Assembly (NCBI RefSeq): GCF_003482105.1 | Contig: NZ_QULM01000006.1 | Span: forward strand, 1 to 64,000 | Length of the DNA stretch: 64,000 nucleotides | Origin: Coprococcus sp. OM04-5BH | Lineage (GTDB): Bacteria > Bacillota > Clostridia > Lachnospirales > Lachnospiraceae | Reading direction: 5' to 3' | Part shown: positions 8,723 through 17,415 of the stretch, in pieces | How the letters are laid out: every line of letters starts with the position of its first letter | Position numbering within the stretch: position 1 is the first letter of the stretch | Made by a program: the position numbers and the translations under genes | Notes under the pieces: generated by a model | The model's database searches: none | Told to the model about the DNA's origin: nothing | Seen by the model: only the letters and a program-made list of their open reading frames with translations

Positions 8723-11293
8723 TTACTGGTCTCTGCCGCAGCAGTTCTTATACTTCTTGCCGCTGCCACATGGACATGGATCGTTTCTTCCGATCTTCTT
8801 TGCCTTCTTAACAGGTCCCTTGGTTACTGTATCATCCTTGTTGGTTCCTGTAACCTTATTTACTTCCTCACGTTCAACCTTCTGCTCAACCTTAACTCTC
8901 ATTATGAGCTTAACTGTATCCTCCTGGATAGAGGCTGTCATGGCATTGAACATGTCATAGCCTGCAAATTTATACTCTACAACAGGATCTCTCTGTCCCA
9001 GTGACTGGAGTCCTATTCCCTGCTTAAGTCTGTCCATATCGTCGATATGGTCTGTCCACTTTCTGTCTATGACCTTAAGGAGCATGATACGCTCGATCTC
9101 TCTCATCTGCTGCTCATCACCGATTTCCTCTTCCTTCTTCTTGTAAAGGTCAAGGGCTTCATCTGTAAGTCTCTCCTTAAGAGCTGCTATATCTCCATCC
9201 TTCTCATTATCCTTTAACTGGATGTGCTCAGGATATGGGATTATGTTTCTGAGCATGTCGTCAAGCTCGGTAATGTTCCAGTTCTCAGGATGTGACTCCC
9301 CTGAGCATACCTGGTCTACGCATGAATTCACATCATCCTTTATCATCTTAAGGATAACCTCATGCATATCCTCACCGTCAAGAACTCTTCTACGCTCCTT
9401 GTAAATGATCTCTCTCTGCTCGTTATTTACCTGGTCGTACTCAAGAAGGCTCTTTCTGATAGCGAAGTTGTTGCTCTCTATCTTCATCTGTGCCTTTTCT
9501 ACGAAGTTGGAGATGGTCCTGTGCTGGATCTCTTCACCCTCAGGTATCTTAAGGGCGTCATAGAGTCCCATTACTCTCTCTGATCCGAAGAGTCTCATAA
9601 GATCGTCCTCAAGTGAAAGGTAGAACTTTGATTCACCTCTGTCACCCTGACGTCCTGATCTACCACGGAGCTGGTTATCTATACGTCTTGACTCGTGTCT
9701 CTCTGTACCGATGATCCTTAAACCACCAAGCTCTGACACACCCTCGCCAAGCTTAATATCGGTTCCTCGGCCTGCCATGTTGGTTGCAATGGTAACCGCC
9801 CCCTTCTGGCCTGCATCTGCAACGATCTCAGCCTCAAGCTCATGGAACTTGGCATTAAGTACCTTATGCGGTATTCTCCTCTTGCTTAAGAGGTGGCTGA
9901 TCTCCTCTGACGCATCAATGTTGATGGTACCGACCAGTACAGGCTGGCCTGTCTCATAACATTTGCAGATCTGCTCTATTATTGCATTTAATTTTTCTTT
10001 TCTTGTCTTGAATATTGAGTCAGGGTAGTCAATTCTCTGTACAGGGAGGTTTGTAGGGATAACTACTACGTCCATTCCGTAGATTTCTCTGAACTCCTGC
10101 TCCTCTGTAAGAGCTGTACCTGTCATACCTGCCTTCTTCTCAAACATATTGAAGAAGTTCTGGAATGTAATGGTTGCGAGGGTCTTACTCTCTCTCTTAA
10201 CCTTTACGCCTTCCTTAGCCTCTATTGCCTGGTGGAGACCATCTGAGAATCTTCTACCCGGCATTATACGTCCTGTGAACTCATCAACGATAAGTACTTC
10301 GTCATCCTTTACAACGTAATCCCTGTCCCTGAACATAAGGTTGTGGGCACGGAGAGCAAGGATAATGTTATGCTGGATCTCCATGTTGTCAGGATCTGAA
10401 AGGTTATCTATATGGAAGAACTGCTCTACTTCCTTTACACCATTTGCAGTGAGCATTACGTACTTGTCCTTTTCATTTACAAGGAAATCTCCGTCTTCTT
10501 CCGCCACATTGTTCATGAGCATATCCATCTTGGATATCTCGCCGTCGCCCTCGCCACGCTTCATACGTCTTGCAAGGTAATCACACATTCTGTAGAGTTC
10601 TGTGGACTTGCCGCTCTGGCCCGAGATAATAAGCGGGGTTCTTGCCTCATCGATAAGTACTGAGTCAACCTCATCGATTACGCAGTAGTGAAGTCCTCTT
10701 AATACCAGCTTCTCCTTATAGATTACCATGTTGTCCCTCAGGTAATCGAAACCTAATTCGTTATTTGTTACATATGTAATATCGCAGTTATAAGCTGCTT
10801 TTCTTTCTTCCGGCGTTGAGCTGTTTAAAATTATACCAACTGTAAGTCCAAGAAATTCATGAACTTTTCCCATCCACTCGGCGTCACGCTTTGCCAGGTA
10901 ATCGTTTACCGTTACCACATGGACACCTTTTCCTTCAAGGGCATTGAGGTATGCAGGAAGTGTTGATACAAGTGTCTTACCTTCACCGGTTCTCATCTCG
11001 GCGATACGGCCCTGATGTAATATTACACCACCGATGAGCTGTACTCTGTAGTGCTTCATTCCCAGCACTCTGTATGCTGCTTCTCTTACTACTGCAAATG
11101 CTTCTACCAGCAGATCGTCCAGGGTCTCGCCCTTAGCCAGTCTGTCTTTAAATTCCTGTGTCTTAGCTTTAAGTTCTTCATCGGATAAAGCCTGCATATC
11201 TGAATCTAATGCTTCTATCTTATCTATAAGAGGTTTAATCTTTTTCAGTTCTTTTTCGCTATGTGTTCCAAATACTTTTTCAAATAATCCCAT
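8723..11293 (-). CDS. secA: preprotein translocase subunit SecA
   Basis: 856 aa. ATP-driven motor of the Sec secretion pathway; works with SecY (57461-58789). Start at MGLFEKVFG after a GCAGGAGTG site; an upstream in-frame ATG adds 15 unrelated residues. Seen: Walker [15 protein letters not shown]-type [17 protein letters not shown], helicase motif [20 protein letters not shown], and a C-terminal SEC-C zinc motif [13 protein letters not shown]. It heads the conserved secA-prfB pair. Confidence 0.98.
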   Translation of the reverse strand: MGLFEKVFGTHSEKELKKIKPLIDKIEALDSDMQALSDEELKAKTQEFKDRLAKGETLDDLLVEAFAVVREAAYRVLGMKHYRVQLIGGVILHQGRIAEMRTGEGKTLVSTLPAYLNALEGKGVHVVTVNDYLAKRDAEWMGKVHEFLGLTVGIILNSSTPEERKAAYNCDITYVTNNELGFDYLRDNMVIYKEKLVLRGLHYCVIDEVDSVLIDEARTPLIISGQSGKSTELYRMCDYLARRMKRGEGDGEISKMDMLMNNVAEEDGDFLVNEKDKYVMLTANGVKEVEQFFHIDNLSDPDNMEIQHNIILALRAHNLMFRDRDYVVKDDEVLIVDEFTGRIMPGRRFSDGLHQAIEAKEGVKVKRESKTLATITFQNFFNMFEKKAGMTGTALTEEQEFREIYGMDVVVIPTNLPVQRIDYPDSIFKTRKEKLNAIIEQICKCYETGQPVLVGTINIDASEEISHLLSKRRIPHKVLNAKFHELEAEIVADAGQKGAVTIATNMAGRGTDIKLGEGVSELGGLRIIGTERHESRRIDNQLRGRSGRQGDRGESKFYLSLEDDLMRLFGSERVMGLYDALKIPEGEEIQHRTISNFVEKAQMKIESNNFAIRKSLLEYDQVNNEQREIIYKERRRVLDGEDMHEVILKMIKDDVNSCVDQVCSGESHPENWNITELDDMLRNIIPYPEHIQLKDNEKDGDIAALKERLTDEALDLYKKKEEEIGDEQQMREIERIMLLKVIDRKWTDHIDDMDRLKQGIGLQSLGQRDPVVEYKFAGYDMFNAMTASIQEDTVKLIMRVKVEQKVEREEVNKVTGTNKDDTVTKGPVKKAKKIGRNDPCPCGSGKKYKNCCGRDQ

Positions 11294-11719
11294 TTTTACA
11301 CACTCCTGCTTATTGTTATTCAGGGTACATGATAACATTATCCTGGCTGTATATCAAGGCATTTTTTATGTATGCCGTAGGTGAACGATGTATGTAAATA
11401 ACCGCACGCACTTTTCCGCTCCAGTTCCTTGCAAACTCGCCTCTACGAGGAATATGTATGTCACAAGGTATCCGCCACTCCGTGGCACCTTATGACAAGT
11501 CGCAAGAATGCATTTAAAATATGCATCGCATATTGCATTCTTGCTCTCAAACATGCAACCACTGTCGCTGTTAGCGTGCTCGTCATTACGAAAGCCTCGC
11601 TACCGTCACTTCAATACTGTATCTTTCCACCCATGCGGCTGTCTATGTCATGCATAGGATTACAAAATTTCAACATGCAACAATAATCTTGTAAATGCAT
11701 GTCATATCGTCAACATACA
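11294..11719. other. intergenic region with several inverted repeats, no gene
   Basis: Between hpf and secA. No convincing ORF: a 62-codon minus frame lacks a ribosome binding site and family features. It contains a perfect 11-bp inverted repeat GCAAGAATGCA / TGCATTCTTGC (11502-11512 and 11534-11544). There is also a smaller nested one at about 11465-11491 (AAGGT..GCCAC tcc GTGGC.ACCTT). Apart from the secA promoter the role is unknown; this looks like extragenic repeat sequence. Confidence 0.5.
11329..11357 (-). promoter_or_regulatory. promoter of secA-prfB
   Basis: Minus strand: -35 TTGATA (11357-11352), 17-nt spacer, -10 TATCAT (11334-11329). Predicted start is about 30 nt before the secA ATG. 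Confidence 0.65.
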
Positions 11720-11754
11720 AAAGAAAAGACCGCCACATGTTGCTATGGCAGTCT
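11720..11754 (-). terminator. Rho-independent terminator of hpf
   Basis: Minus strand: AGACTGCCA / TGGCGGTCT stem (one T-G wobble) at 11754-11727 with a 10-nt loop, followed by TTTCTTTT. It lies 78 nt after the hpf stop. Confidence 0.8.
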
Positions 11755-11831
11755 CTTCCTTGGGTTATCACTGGTTTCCATGTGTTCCATGTGGAGCACG
11801 GGGAATGGTGATATTCCATATATTTAATTGA

Positions 11832-12359
11832 TTATACTTCCGGTTCGATGAGACCGTATGTGTTGCCCTTTCTCTTGTAAACTACATTCACCTCGTCTGT
11901 ATCTGCGTTTCTGAATACGAAGAAGCTATGTCCGAGAAGATCCATCTGGATACATGCGTCTTCAGGATACATTGGCTTAACGTCAAACTTCTTTGTTCTG
12001 ACGATCTTAATCTCGTCATCTTCCTCATCTTCTTCTTCGATGAATGCGTTCTGGAAGTAAGCTGCGTTCTGAGCCTTGTCTACCAGCTTCTTCTTATGTC
12101 TTGTTACCTGACGCTCAATAACTTCAAGTACAAGATCAATAGATACATACATATCATCGCTTACCTGCTCTGCACGGATGATATGTCCCTTCATAGGTAT
12201 TGTAACTTCTATCTTCTGTCTGTCTTTTTCTACACTAAATGTTACCTGAGCAACGGTATCTTCTGTAAAGTACTTTTCAAGCTTTGAAAGCTTATCCTGT
12301 ACAGCACTCTTCAAACCCTCTGTAACCTCAATGTTCTTACCACTTATTATGTAATTCAT
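11832..12359 (-). CDS. hpf: ribosome hibernation-promoting factor, long form
   Basis: 175 aa from MNYIISGKNIEVTEGLK, which follows AAGGAG; an upstream in-frame ATG adds 20 residues without a site. N-terminal S30AE/YfiA domain (residues ~1-100) and a C-terminal dimerisation domain ending FRNADTDEVNVVYKRKGNTYGLIEPEV define the long form. This form drives 100S ribosome dimers in stationary phase. An acidic linker EEEDEEDDE lies between the domains. Monocistronic, with its own promoter and terminator. Confidence 0.95.
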   Translation of the reverse strand: MNYIISGKNIEVTEGLKSAVQDKLSKLEKYFTEDTVAQVTFSVEKDRQKIEVTIPMKGHIIRAEQVSDDMYVSIDLVLEVIERQVTRHKKKLVDKAQNAAYFQNAFIEEEDEEDDEIKIVRTKKFDVKPMYPEDACIQMDLLGHSFFVFRNADTDEVNVVYKRKGNTYGLIEPEV

Positions 12360-12407
12360 GATGCCCAACTCCTTCTTTTTTGGATTCACATCCAAATTGA
12401 TGTTCTT

Positions 12408-12435
12408 ATTATACCACAAACTGTACTTTTTTCAA
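12408..12435 (-). promoter_or_regulatory. promoter of hpf
   Basis: Minus strand: -35 TTGAAA (12435-12430), 16-nt spacer ending TGG (extended -10), -10 TATAAT (12413-12408). Confidence 0.7.
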
Positions 12436-12553
12436 TACATTTTGCACTATGAGGTGGCATTTTGCATAATTTTTTTATGCATTTTTCACCATAAACAATA
12501 CCTCCCGTATCCTGTTCTCCTATGTCTGTATATGATTGCTTTATAAATAGTTG

Positions 12554-12590
12554 CTTAATGTAACGATGTCACAGACATCATTACATTAAG
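12554..12590. repeat. long inverted repeat upstream of hpf
   Basis: CTTAATGTAA-c-GATGTC, aca loop, GACATC-a-TTACATTAAG: 16 paired bases with a single C/A mismatch. It lies just past the terminator of the NlpC/P60 gene and about 120 bp upstream of the hpf promoter. No T-run follows on the minus strand. It may be an operator or an RNA 3'-end stabiliser; function unknown. Confidence 0.6.
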
Positions 12591-12592
12591 TT

Positions 12593-12622
12593 AAAAAAAC
12601 ACCGACATTGCTGCCGGTGTTT
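12593..12622 (-). terminator. Rho-independent terminator of the NlpC/P60 gene
   Basis: Minus strand: AAACACCG / CGGTGTTT stem at 12622-12597 followed by TTTTTT. It is 22 nt past the stop codon. Confidence 0.85.
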
Positions 12623-12643
12623 TGTGCGGTTCCTGTAAAGATA

Positions 12644-13981
12644 TTAGCTGAATAATCTACGTGCCTTAACAGGTGTTCTATAATTGTAATTTGAGATCTT
12701 GATACCGGTTCTTCTTGAGCTGGCATGTACGATCTGTCCGTTACCGATGTAAATTCCTACGTGACCCATTGTGCCGTCAGGATCTGCATAGAAGACAAGG
12801 TCACCAGGGATAAGCTCTGAGAAATCTACGGCTGTTCCCATGTATGACTGTGAGTTTGCTGAATGTGGTAAGTTGATACCCCAGAGTGCGTAAAGTGCAA
12901 GTGTAAATCCTGAACAGTCAGCACCGTTTGTAAGGCTTGTACCACCGTATACATATGGGTTTCCAACGAACTGCTGAGCATATGCCGCAAGGTCTGCCCC
13001 CTTCTGTACACCATCTGCACTTGTGTCTACAGGTGCTGCAGGAGCTTCGCTGCCTGATCCTGAACCTGATCCGTTATCTGAACCGGAACCTGATTCGCTT
13101 CCCGAACCATTGTCACTGCCTGATCCGTTATCATTTGAAGGTGCCTCTGTCTGACCGCCAGCCTGCTGATCCGCCTTCTCCTTAGCTTCCTTCTCTGCCT
13201 GAGCCTTTTCCTGAGCTTCCTTTTCTGCCTGCTCTGCTGCCTCTTCTTCAGCTACCGTTGTAGCTCTTACTACCTTGAACTCCTTCTCAGCGTATTCTGA
13301 GCTGATGTAGCCCGTTGTGTTGTCATCTACTGCTACCTGAAGCCAGTCGCCATCATCACTTAAGATGGTGTATGTTCCGCCCTGAGGAACAAGTGTGATA
13401 CATGTACTGTCTGCATTTCCCTCTTCTCTTACGCTAAGAGTTGTTGCTGTAACCTTTGCAACCTTATCAAGATGTGTCTCTGCATAAGCACCTGCGTCAT
13501 CACCGAATGCAATGAACTCATTCTTTATGTATCCTTCGCAATTTCCTGACGCTATGTATGTCCACTCATCACCCTTTTCCTTTACAAGGGCGATACCTCC
13601 TGATGGAAGTGTACCAACCTTTTCTGACTCAGCACTCGCTTCGCTTCTGATGTTTACATTTCCTGTTGTAGTTGTAAGACATCTGTTCTCAAACTGGGGA
13701 TACTTGCATGTCTCTGCAACCTTTGTTGTGTCTTCTGTTGTTTCAGTTGTGCCATCTGTTGCTTCCTCTGTTGTGGCATCGGCATTTGCAAGCTCTGTGC
13801 TGTCTGCCGCGTCACTACCGGCAGCTTCCACATATCTGTCTATTGCAGATGAAATACCGATTGATGAGTCGTTCATGACTTCATCAGCATTAGTATTCAT
13901 GCCTAAATTCGCAAATACTGTTGTTACAACTAACCCAGCCGCTACTATTGTGGTGGCAGCCTTTATAGATGTTCTGAACAT
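12644..13981 (-). CDS. secreted NlpC/P60 peptidoglycan endopeptidase with SH3b domains
   Basis: About 445 aa. Three ATGs in a row (13987, 13984, 13981) follow AGGAGGT; spacing favours the third. Order: signal peptide (TTIVAAGLVVTTVFA), Thr/Glu/Ala-rich spacer, SH3b domain (NVNIRSEASAESEKVGTL), second SH3b (TTLSVREEGNADSTCITLV), Ala/Glu/Lys-rich coiled segment, a Gly/Ser/Asn/Asp linker, then NlpC/P60 with catalytic Cys in NGADCSGFT and His in GHVGIYIGNG. Family function: cleaving D-Glu-(gamma)-mDAP bonds in peptidoglycan stems, outside the membrane. The promoter carries a WalR-like box. Confidence 0.93.
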   Translation of the reverse strand: MFRTSIKAATTIVAAGLVVTTVFANLGMNTNADEVMNDSSIGISSAIDRYVEAAGSDAADSTELANADATTEEATDGTTETTEDTTKVAETCKYPQFENRCLTTTTGNVNIRSEASAESEKVGTLPSGGIALVKEKGDEWTYIASGNCEGYIKNEFIAFGDDAGAYAETHLDKVAKVTATTLSVREEGNADSTCITLVPQGGTYTILSDDGDWLQVAVDDNTTGYISSEYAEKEFKVVRATTVAEEEAAEQAEKEAQEKAQAEKEAKEKADQQAGGQTEAPSNDNGSGSDNGSGSESGSGSDNGSGSGSGSEAPAAPVDTSADGVQKGADLAAYAQQFVGNPYVYGGTSLTNGADCSGFTLALYALWGINLPHSANSQSYMGTAVDFSELIPGDLVFYADPDGTMGHVGIYIGNGQIVHASSRRTGIKISNYNYRTPVKARRLFS

Positions 13982-14078
13982 CATCATACCTCCTATAATA
14001 TCGCTCGTTGCGTTTATTACTTATGCGCAACAATTATTTGTCATAAATGTTTCATTTGTTTCAAATGTATCATATTTT

Positions 14079-14095
14079 ATTACAAATTTGTTACA
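14079..14095 (-). promoter_or_regulatory. WalR-like box at the NlpC/P60 promoter
   Basis: Minus strand TGTAAC-AAATT-TGTAAT (14095-14079) matches the WalR (YycF) consensus TGTWAH-N5-TGTWAH at every defined position. It sits just downstream of the predicted transcription start, a placement that would favour repression. WalRK controls cell-wall hydrolases in Firmicutes; regulation here is inference. Confidence 0.55.
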
Positions 14096-14105
14096 TTTCT
14101 TTTGT

Positions 14106-14134
14106 ATTATATCAACGCATATATACTTTGTCAA
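14106..14134 (-). promoter_or_regulatory. consensus promoter of the NlpC/P60 gene
   Basis: Minus strand: -35 TTGACA (14134-14129), 17-nt spacer, -10 TATAAT (14111-14106); both hexamers are perfect. The leader to the ATG is about 120 nt and rich in AAATG/CATTT repeats, including CATTTGaaaCAAATG. Confidence 0.85.
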
Positions 14135-14291
14135 CATAATATTTCTGACTTTTTTTGACATCCCCTTGATTTTATAGGTTTTGAGGGATCTTATGGTTTG
14201 AAGCAGTTTAATATTTTTGTAATATTTGAGTATATGACATCATTACAGCGATAAAGCATTCTTTGCGGATTTTATCCGCTGATCAGTAGTT

Positions 14292-14326
14292 GTCAAGTGC
14301 AATTTTGCAAGCATGTTGCACTTGAC
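14292..14326. repeat. hairpin GTCAAGTGCAA / TTGCACTTGAC
   Basis: Perfect 11-bp inverted repeat with a 13-nt loop in the gap between pyk and the NlpC/P60 gene. Its right arm and flank (14311-14333) resemble 29335-29356 (20 of 23 bases), suggesting a dispersed extragenic element. Confidence 0.55.
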
Positions 14327-14340
14327 TCGCTGCCATGGCA

Positions 14341-14380
14341 TAAAGAAAAGGAGATACCGGGGAACCCCCGATATCTCCTT
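14341..14380 (-). terminator. Rho-independent terminator of pyk
   Basis: Minus strand: AAGGAGATATCGGGGG pairs with CCCCGGTATCTCCTT (14380-14348), followed by TTCTTTA. It ends the DUF1189-like - pyk transcript. Confidence 0.85.
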
Positions 14381-14432
14381 CTATATTTTACGACTGCTAC
14401 ATATGTTAGATGTTAATTATATATGTTAGATG

Positions 14433-16172
14433 TTAATTGGAGGTTACCACGCCTTCCTTGCCCTTTACGGTGACGATGGAACCTGTCTTTAATATCTCGG
14501 TAGCATTTGCAGCGCCAAGTATAACAGGAATATCAAGGCTTAAGCCAACTACTCCTGCGTGGGAATTCTTGCCGTCCTTCTCGCAGATGATAGCTGAAGC
14601 GGTCTTCAACTCGTTCATGATATTATTGCTGGTCTCATGTATTACGATAATATCTCCGTTCTTATAGTTTTTCTTAAGCTCAGCCTCATCCTTGCATACA
14701 CACAGTGGTGCACATACAGACTTATCATTTACAGAGGTTCCCTTAACAAGGATATGACCTGCCACATGAACCTTAACAAGGTTTGTGGTTCCTGCCACCC
14801 CAAGAGGTACGCCGGCTGTTATAACCACAACCTCGCCATCCTTTACAAATCCCGCTTTCTTGGCTGCTTCTACCGCATTCTCGAAGAGATCATCTGTGTT
14901 GTCACACTCAGGAATAACCAAAGGACTAACGCCCCAGGATAGATTAAGCTGTCTGCTTACCTTCTCTATAGGTGTACAGCCGATTATAGGACATGCCGGT
15001 CTGTACTTTGAGATCATTCTTGCAGTCTTACCTGACTTTGTAACAGTTACAATGGCTGCGGCGTCAAGGTCAAGGGCTGTTGTACAGGTTGCATGGGAGA
15101 TAGCACTGGTAATATCCGAGTTCTTCTCGCTGTCTCTGTTCTGAAATTTCTTGGTATAATCAATATCCTGCTCTGCTCTCTCTGCGATCTTGATCATGGT
15201 TGAAAGTGCCTCTACAGGGTACTTGCCTGCGGCCGTCTCACCTGAAAGCATTATGGCACTGGTTCCGTCGTAGATAGCATTTGCAACGTCGGTAGCCTCA
15301 GCTCTTGTAGGTCTAGGGTTCTTCATCATGGAATCAAGCATCTGGGTTGCTGTGATAACCTGCTTGTCGGCATTGTAAACCTTCTTAATGATCATCTTCT
15401 GGATTACAGGAACATCCTCAAGAGGTATCTCAACACCCATGTCGCCTCTGGCAACCATGATACCATCGGATACTCTTATGATCTCATCTATATTCTCAAC
15501 GCCCTGCATATTCTCGATTTTTGAGATAATGTTGATATTATCACAGTGATACTCGTCAAATATCTTTCTGATCTGGAGCACGTCGTCTGCACATCTTACA
15601 AACGACGCAGCAATGAAGTCAAAATCGTTCTTTATACCAAAGATTATATCTGAACGATCCTGCTCGCTTATATATGGAATGGAAAGGTCTACGCGAGGAA
15701 CATTTACACCCTTGTGGTTTGAAACAATTCCGCCATTTTCAACACGGCAGACAACGTCCTTTTCTGTTACGCTCTCTACACTGAGCTCAATAAGGCCGTC
15801 ATCTATAAGGATGGTATTGCCCGGCTTAACATCATTTACCAGGTACTTGTATGTTATGGAAGCCTTCGTCTCGTCACCCAGAATATCTTCTGTTGTAAGG
15901 ATGAATTTATTGCCGGCCTTAAGCTCTACCTTGCCGTCCTTGAAATCTCTCACACGGATCTCAGGGCCCTTTGTATCAAGAATGGTGGCAATAGGAAGTC
16001 CGAGCTCTTCCCTGAACTTAACAACTCTTTCTTTATTTGCCTTGTGCTGTTCATGGGTGCCATGAGAGAAGTTAAATCTCGCCGCATCCATTCCGGCCAG
16101 CATTAACTGTTTAAGGACATTATCATCATCTGTTGCAGGACCTAATGTACATATTATCTTTGTTTTACGCAT
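14433..16172 (-). CDS. pyk: pyruvate kinase with C-terminal PEP-utiliser-like domain
   Basis: 579 aa from MRKTKIICTLGPATDD after AGGAGG (9-nt spacing). Final ATP-forming step of glycolysis: PEP + ADP to pyruvate + ATP. Catalytic barrel motifs: FNFSHGTHEQH, DTKGPEIR, the active-site signature IISKIENMQGVENIDEI, MVARGDMGVE, TATQMLDSM. Residues ~490-579 form the extra domain of many Firmicutes and related pyruvate kinases (GKNSHAGVVGLSLDIPVILG, PEP-utiliser mobile-domain-like). The start overlaps the end region of the upstream membrane gene, so coupled translation is likely. Confidence 0.97.
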   Translation of the reverse strand: MRKTKIICTLGPATDDDNVLKQLMLAGMDAARFNFSHGTHEQHKANKERVVKFREELGLPIATILDTKGPEIRVRDFKDGKVELKAGNKFILTTEDILGDETKASITYKYLVNDVKPGNTILIDDGLIELSVESVTEKDVVCRVENGGIVSNHKGVNVPRVDLSIPYISEQDRSDIIFGIKNDFDFIAASFVRCADDVLQIRKIFDEYHCDNINIISKIENMQGVENIDEIIRVSDGIMVARGDMGVEIPLEDVPVIQKMIIKKVYNADKQVITATQMLDSMMKNPRPTRAEATDVANAIYDGTSAIMLSGETAAGKYPVEALSTMIKIAERAEQDIDYTKKFQNRDSEKNSDITSAISHATCTTALDLDAAAIVTVTKSGKTARMISKYRPACPIIGCTPIEKVSRQLNLSWGVSPLVIPECDNTDDLFENAVEAAKKAGFVKDGEVVVITAGVPLGVAGTTNLVKVHVAGHILVKGTSVNDKSVCAPLCVCKDEAELKKNYKNGDIIVIHETSNNIMNELKTASAIICEKDGKNSHAGVVGLSLDIPVILGAANATEILKTGSIVTVKGKEGVVTSN

Positions 16173-16173
16173 A

Positions 16174-17040
16174 TTATCTGCATCCTCCTGTAAATAAATT
16201 ATTTTTATTATTTTCTCCAAAGGCCTTTATACCCTTAAAGTAATAGACGAATATAGCTACCAATGCCCCAATCCACAGCAGTGCTCCAAATGACGGAAGC
16301 AGGTATGCTTTAAGCAACTTCTTTAATATATACCATACAACCCTTACATGTATGGCAGCTCTCATAAGCTCTCCGTATGAAAGATTTGCCTCAAAGGTAT
16401 TTGAAAATGCGGTTCCAAGGCCTGCCCATATAAGGGATGAACCATAGAAGCCTGCAAATGCCAGCACCGCCATAACAACATATACAGTAATGATCACCGG
16501 CATATCTGTCTTATTTATATAGGAAACTACATCCTCCCTGGTTATGACGTCACCACCCATAAACACACTTAAGCCTCTGTACAATGCGCTGCAGTCAAGC
16601 ATGGTTCCCTGGCCGTCATAATAAACATAGATATTCTTCGATGACACATATATGGCCGTTGGGAATACCGTTCCCTTAAGCTCCGTGGCAAGCTCCTTCT
16701 CATCAAGTACTCCTGTCTCTGTATCTATATTTATATAAAAATTCTTATCATAAGCTTTCTCAAACTTAAGACCACTCTTAAGTCCCTTTTCGGAAAGTTC
16801 AAACTCCGGAAGGATCTGCTCCAGCTCTGTACCCAGCCTGTCTCCCCCGAACAATGTGTCGGCAGGAAGAAAAAAGGTAAGGAACGGAACCAGAAGACTG
16901 ACTATAAACATTATAAGCAGTGTGGTTCCCCAGCCGGATCTCACAGTGCTGTCTACATACTCTACCGGATTTATGATTCCTTTAAATATCCCTTTAATGG
17001 CTCCTAAAGGTCCGATCCTTGTCTCCATACCTGTATCCAT
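16174..17040 (-). CDS. DUF1189-like membrane protein
   Basis: 288 aa. One hydrophobic segment near the N terminus (LLIMFIVSLLVPFLTFFLP), an extracytoplasmic region of about 120 residues with YINIDTETG and IYVSSKNIYVYYDGQG, then about three membrane segments (VIITVYVVMAVLAFAGF, LIWAGLGTAF, FGALLWIGALVAIFVYYF). This layout matches DUF1189 proteins, whose function is not established. The stop codon adjoins the pyk start, so the two genes form an operon from the promoter at about 17125. Confidence 0.65.
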   Translation of the reverse strand: MDTGMETRIGPLGAIKGIFKGIINPVEYVDSTVRSGWGTTLLIMFIVSLLVPFLTFFLPADTLFGGDRLGTELEQILPEFELSEKGLKSGLKFEKAYDKNFYINIDTETGVLDEKELATELKGTVFPTAIYVSSKNIYVYYDGQGTMLDCSALYRGLSVFMGGDVITREDVVSYINKTDMPVIITVYVVMAVLAFAGFYGSSLIWAGLGTAFSNTFEANLSYGELMRAAIHVRVVWYILKKLLKAYLLPSFGALLWIGALVAIFVYYFKGIKAFGENNKNNLFTGGCR

Positions 17041-17121
17041 ATATAAACATACCTCTTTTTATTATTCAGAATATATACAAACAGTACATATAATAATGTA
17101 TATACTACACAACACGCCTAC

Positions 17122-17130
17122 ATTATACCA
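17122..17130 (-). promoter_or_regulatory. extended -10 promoter for the DUF1189-like - pyk operon
   Basis: Minus strand TGG-TATAAT (17130-17122), a full extended -10; the -35 region is weak (TAGAAA at 17-nt spacing). Leader of about 75 nt. Confidence 0.55.
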
Positions 17131-17236
17131 TAGGAATTTTTATTTTCTATATATTTTTTTACTTTACAGCATTAAATTTATATAGTGATTTTTATTGATT
17201 TTGTCGATTTTAAGGGCATAAATTCAAGCTTAATTG

Positions 17237-17265
17237 TTGACTTTTAACCATATTATTTATATTAT
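17237..17265 (+). promoter_or_regulatory. promoter of the GH25 muramidase gene
   Basis: -35 TTGACT (17237-17242), 17-nt spacer, -10 TATTAT (17260-17265). The leader of about 145 nt contains a GGAAGG..CCTTCC hairpin near 17308. No known riboswitch was recognised in it. Confidence 0.65.
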
Positions 17266-17415
17266 GTTAAGTAAAGGCTTTTTTACCCCCCTGTGGGAAT
17301 GCCTCCGGAAGGTCATATGCCCTTCCACCATAATGACAAATCGACCCAAAATACGTCAGAATTTTAACTGAATGTAGTTCCATGGTTTCGCTGGCGTTCA
17401 ATAAAGGAGGACAAA

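Noticed and set aside
11366..11554. 62-codon minus-strand ORF in the hpf-secA gap
   Set aside because: No ribosome binding site, overlaps inverted repeats and the upstream side of the secA promoter region, no recognisable protein features.
12554..12590. inverted repeat as the NlpC/P60 terminator
   Set aside because: A better hairpin with a T-run lies just before it at 12593-12622; this repeat has no T-run.
13512..14177. 221-codon plus-strand ORF opposite the NlpC/P60 gene
   Set aside because: Antisense of the Ala/Thr/Glu-rich N-terminal region and promoter of the NlpC/P60 gene; no start signals and no family features.
17266..17415. riboswitch (c-di-AMP or c-di-GMP type) in the GH25 gene leader
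   Set aside because: Only a short GGAAGG/CCTTCC hairpin and a CCTCCGG string were seen; the rest of either consensus is absent.
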